DNA of 64,000 nucleotides from positions 124,001 through 188,000 of the forward strand of contig JALRME010000016.1 in assembly GCA_026120035.1 (NCBI GenBank), read 5' to 3'. Position numbers and translations under genes: made by a program. The notes beneath the pieces were generated by a model that was given only the letters and a program-made list of their open reading frames with translations, ran no database searches and had not been told where the DNA came from. Of this stretch, positions 62,742-64,000 are shown one piece after another (within the stretch, counting starts at the first letter, position 1; each line of letters opens with the position of its first letter). This DNA comes from Coleophoma eucalyptorum (lineage: Eukaryota > Ascomycota > Leotiomycetes > Helotiales > Dermateaceae).

Positions 62742-64000
62742 TTAGTACGCAACCTGAACACTGAAGTAATCTTCAATCAGCTGGATTCGAGCGGGGGTTC
62801 CAACCTCCATCTCGCCCCAACCGTCACCGACTTCCATCGTGACGTTCTTGCTTGCGGTTGCTTTGGGGAAGTATGTTAAGTTGCCATTATACGCGCCGCC
62901 CGTGTTTGGGTTACCGGTCTTAGCAAAGTTCACCCAGTACGCGTTCATCTTCTCCGCAATAACATAATCCTCCGCTTCCCATGGCAAGTCTGTACCATAC
63001 AAGTTGTTGAGGACGTAGTTGATCTCAGACTCGTGATAGGCACCGCTGTCTTGTCCTGGAGGTGCGTGATCCCAGAAGTAGGTATAGACGTCACTGGTAT
63101 AGTATTCCGCCCACTGGTTAGCCCATAGCCAACTGCCGGTACGGGAAGTGTCACGATAGTGTGAATTGAAGGATCTATCGGCTTCTGAGTCATTGGCAGC
63201 CGGGTAGAGCGCTAGGAACTTAGGGGCCCAGGTGCTGCCATATTGACTATCGAGTGATGCTATGTAGTCGGCCACAGTGGTATTCTCGGTGAAGGAGGCA
63301 CCACTCTCATCTTTGGTATTACCCGTAAGGATTGGAACATCATTAGCCACGGCCCCCGTGAGACTGTATTGGTAGGTACCGGGCATAGCATAGTAGTCGA
63401 GAACAGCACCGAAGGAATAACCACCTCGGAAACCAACAATCACGTCTTCATAAGAGAGAGCGCGCATCTCAGCAATTGTACTGACATTCAAGCTCGCCAT
63501 ATAGCTCTCACTAGTAGCGACAAGAGTACTCATGTTTTGGTAGCCTTGTGCAAGCGTAGCACCGTAGGGATCGCGAGGATCGCGGACTCCACTCTCGATA
63601 ATGGCGTTAACAATGAGCCCTTTAGTGAGAGGGCTATTAAGCATATGGTATGTGGCAGCGGAACCTGCACTCTGGCCCATAATGGTGATATGACTGGGGT
63701 CACCGCCGAACGATGCAATGTTGGCGTGAACCCACTTTAGCGCTGCGAACTGGTCGAGCATTCCCCAGTTTCCAGAGCTGTTAGTACCATAGTCTTCCGA
63801 CATCTCCTGCGCAAGCTCGGGGGTCCCAAGCCAACCCAGAGCACCCGTTCTGTAGTTGTAGTTGACAAAGACTATGCCCTTTGAGGCCATGCCAGCCCCA
63901 TTAAAGAGCGGCTGGGCAGCGGTGGACTCTGCCGGGTACGACCACATAATGACCGGCAACTTGGCGCTGGTGTCATTTCCAGCGGTCCAGATATTGAGAT
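62742..64000 (-). CDS. Type-B carboxylesterase/lipase, 5' part outside the window
   Basis: The frame is open to the window edge at 64000 and its start lies beyond it; about 419 residues of the C-terminal part are seen. Motifs of the family: LNIWTAG and KLPVIMWSYPAE, GIVFVNYNYRTGALGWLGTPE, NWGMLDQFAALKWVHANIASFGGDPSHIT, and the nucleophile elbow GQSAGS. The acid Glu is in NTKDESG and the His in GAYHESEINYVL, so the triad is complete. A normal family C-terminus (NPNTGG, then FPK) precedes the stop at 62742. Many N-glycosylation sites suggest a secreted enzyme. Substrate not readable: fungal members hydrolyse lipids, aryl esters or sterol esters. Confidence 0.93.
   Translation of the reverse strand, partial: LNIWTAGNDTSAKLPVIMWSYPAESTAAQPLFNGAGMASKGIVFVNYNYRTGALGWLGTPELAQEMSEDYGTNSSGNWGMLDQFAALKWVHANIASFGGDPSHITIMGQSAGSAATYHMLNSPLTKGLIVNAIIESGVRDPRDPYGATLAQGYQNMSTLVATSESYMASLNVSTIAEMRALSYEDVIVGFRGGYSFGAVLDYYAMPGTYQYSLTGAVANDVPILTGNTKDESGASFTENTTVADYIASLDSQYGSTWAPKFLALYPAANDSEADRSFNSHYRDTSRTGSWLWANQWAEYYTSDVYTYFWDHAPPGQDSGAYHESEINYVLNNLYGTDLPWEAEDYVIAEKMNAYWVNFAKTGNPNTGGAYNGNLTYFPKATASKNVTMEVGDGWGEMEVGTPARIQLIEDYFSVQVAY

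Overview
The window is nuclear DNA of a filamentous ascomycete (Pezizomycotina). The signs are short GT-AG introns (about 45-90 nt) with CTAAC/CTAAT-like branch points and AT-rich intergenic DNA. The gene content agrees: many MFS transporters, fungal Zn2Cys6 regulators, a NACHT-ankyrin protein, a DUF3176 protein, a siderophore transporter and GH78/GH79 enzymes. A leotiomycete is possible, but the sequence alone does not settle the class. I see no rRNA, tRNA or CRISPR. The region looks like accessory, catabolic and stress-related genome rather than housekeeping.

Layout. 0.7-12.1 kb: a GH79 glucuronidase-like hydrolase, an MFS transporter, a nitrilase, a cytochrome P450, and an RraA-like aldolase-family gene carrying a one-base frameshift. 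12.2-13.4 kb: a promoter with a 61-bp tandem duplication and palindromes, leading into a small Zn2Cys6 gene whose third zinc-binding Cys is Tyr and whose intron holds an antisense fragment of an MFS gene. 14.5-20.1 kb: an NAD-dependent epimerase-like protein, a GH78 alpha-L-rhamnosidase-like enzyme and a sugar transporter, a plausible rhamnoside-use group. 22.1-26.3 kb: a decayed NACHT-ankyrin (NLR) gene behind an intact Zn2Cys6 regulator. 26.9-40.1 kb: an NmrA-like protein, two SDRs, a ferric-reductase relic, a Zn2Cys6 regulator, a DHA1-type MFS transporter and a siderophore transporter. 41.4-51.5 kb: a Zn2Cys6 regulator, an AtuA(DUF1446)-DUF4387 fusion, a metal-dependent cyclase-family hydrolase and a Dal5-like (ACS) transporter. 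52.0-64.0 kb: a pogo-like transposase remnant, a trans-3-hydroxy-L-proline dehydratase-like protein, a second ACS transporter, an N-sulfoglucosamine-sulfohydrolase-like sulfatase, a DUF3176 membrane protein and the 3' part of a type-B carboxylesterase.

Main discovery. The promoters of the three consecutive genes at 44.6, 47.9 and 50.0 kb each carry a CGG-N7-CCG palindrome about 250-290 bp before the start codon. Two of them share an identical 16-bp word in opposite orientations. This is what a dimeric Zn2Cys6 regulator site should look like, and the regulator gene at 41.4 kb is the obvious candidate. The three genes (transport, hydrolysis, and an AtuA-family enzyme of unknown substrate) therefore look like an undescribed co-regulated catabolic module.

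Exon-intron models were built by hand. For the intact genes the exon lengths I summed are multiples of three and the joined frames match the family sequence. Four single-base indels in three genes (RraA-like, NLR, ferric reductase) break otherwise good reading frames and all lie in runs of two or three identical bases, so decay and assembly error both have to be considered.
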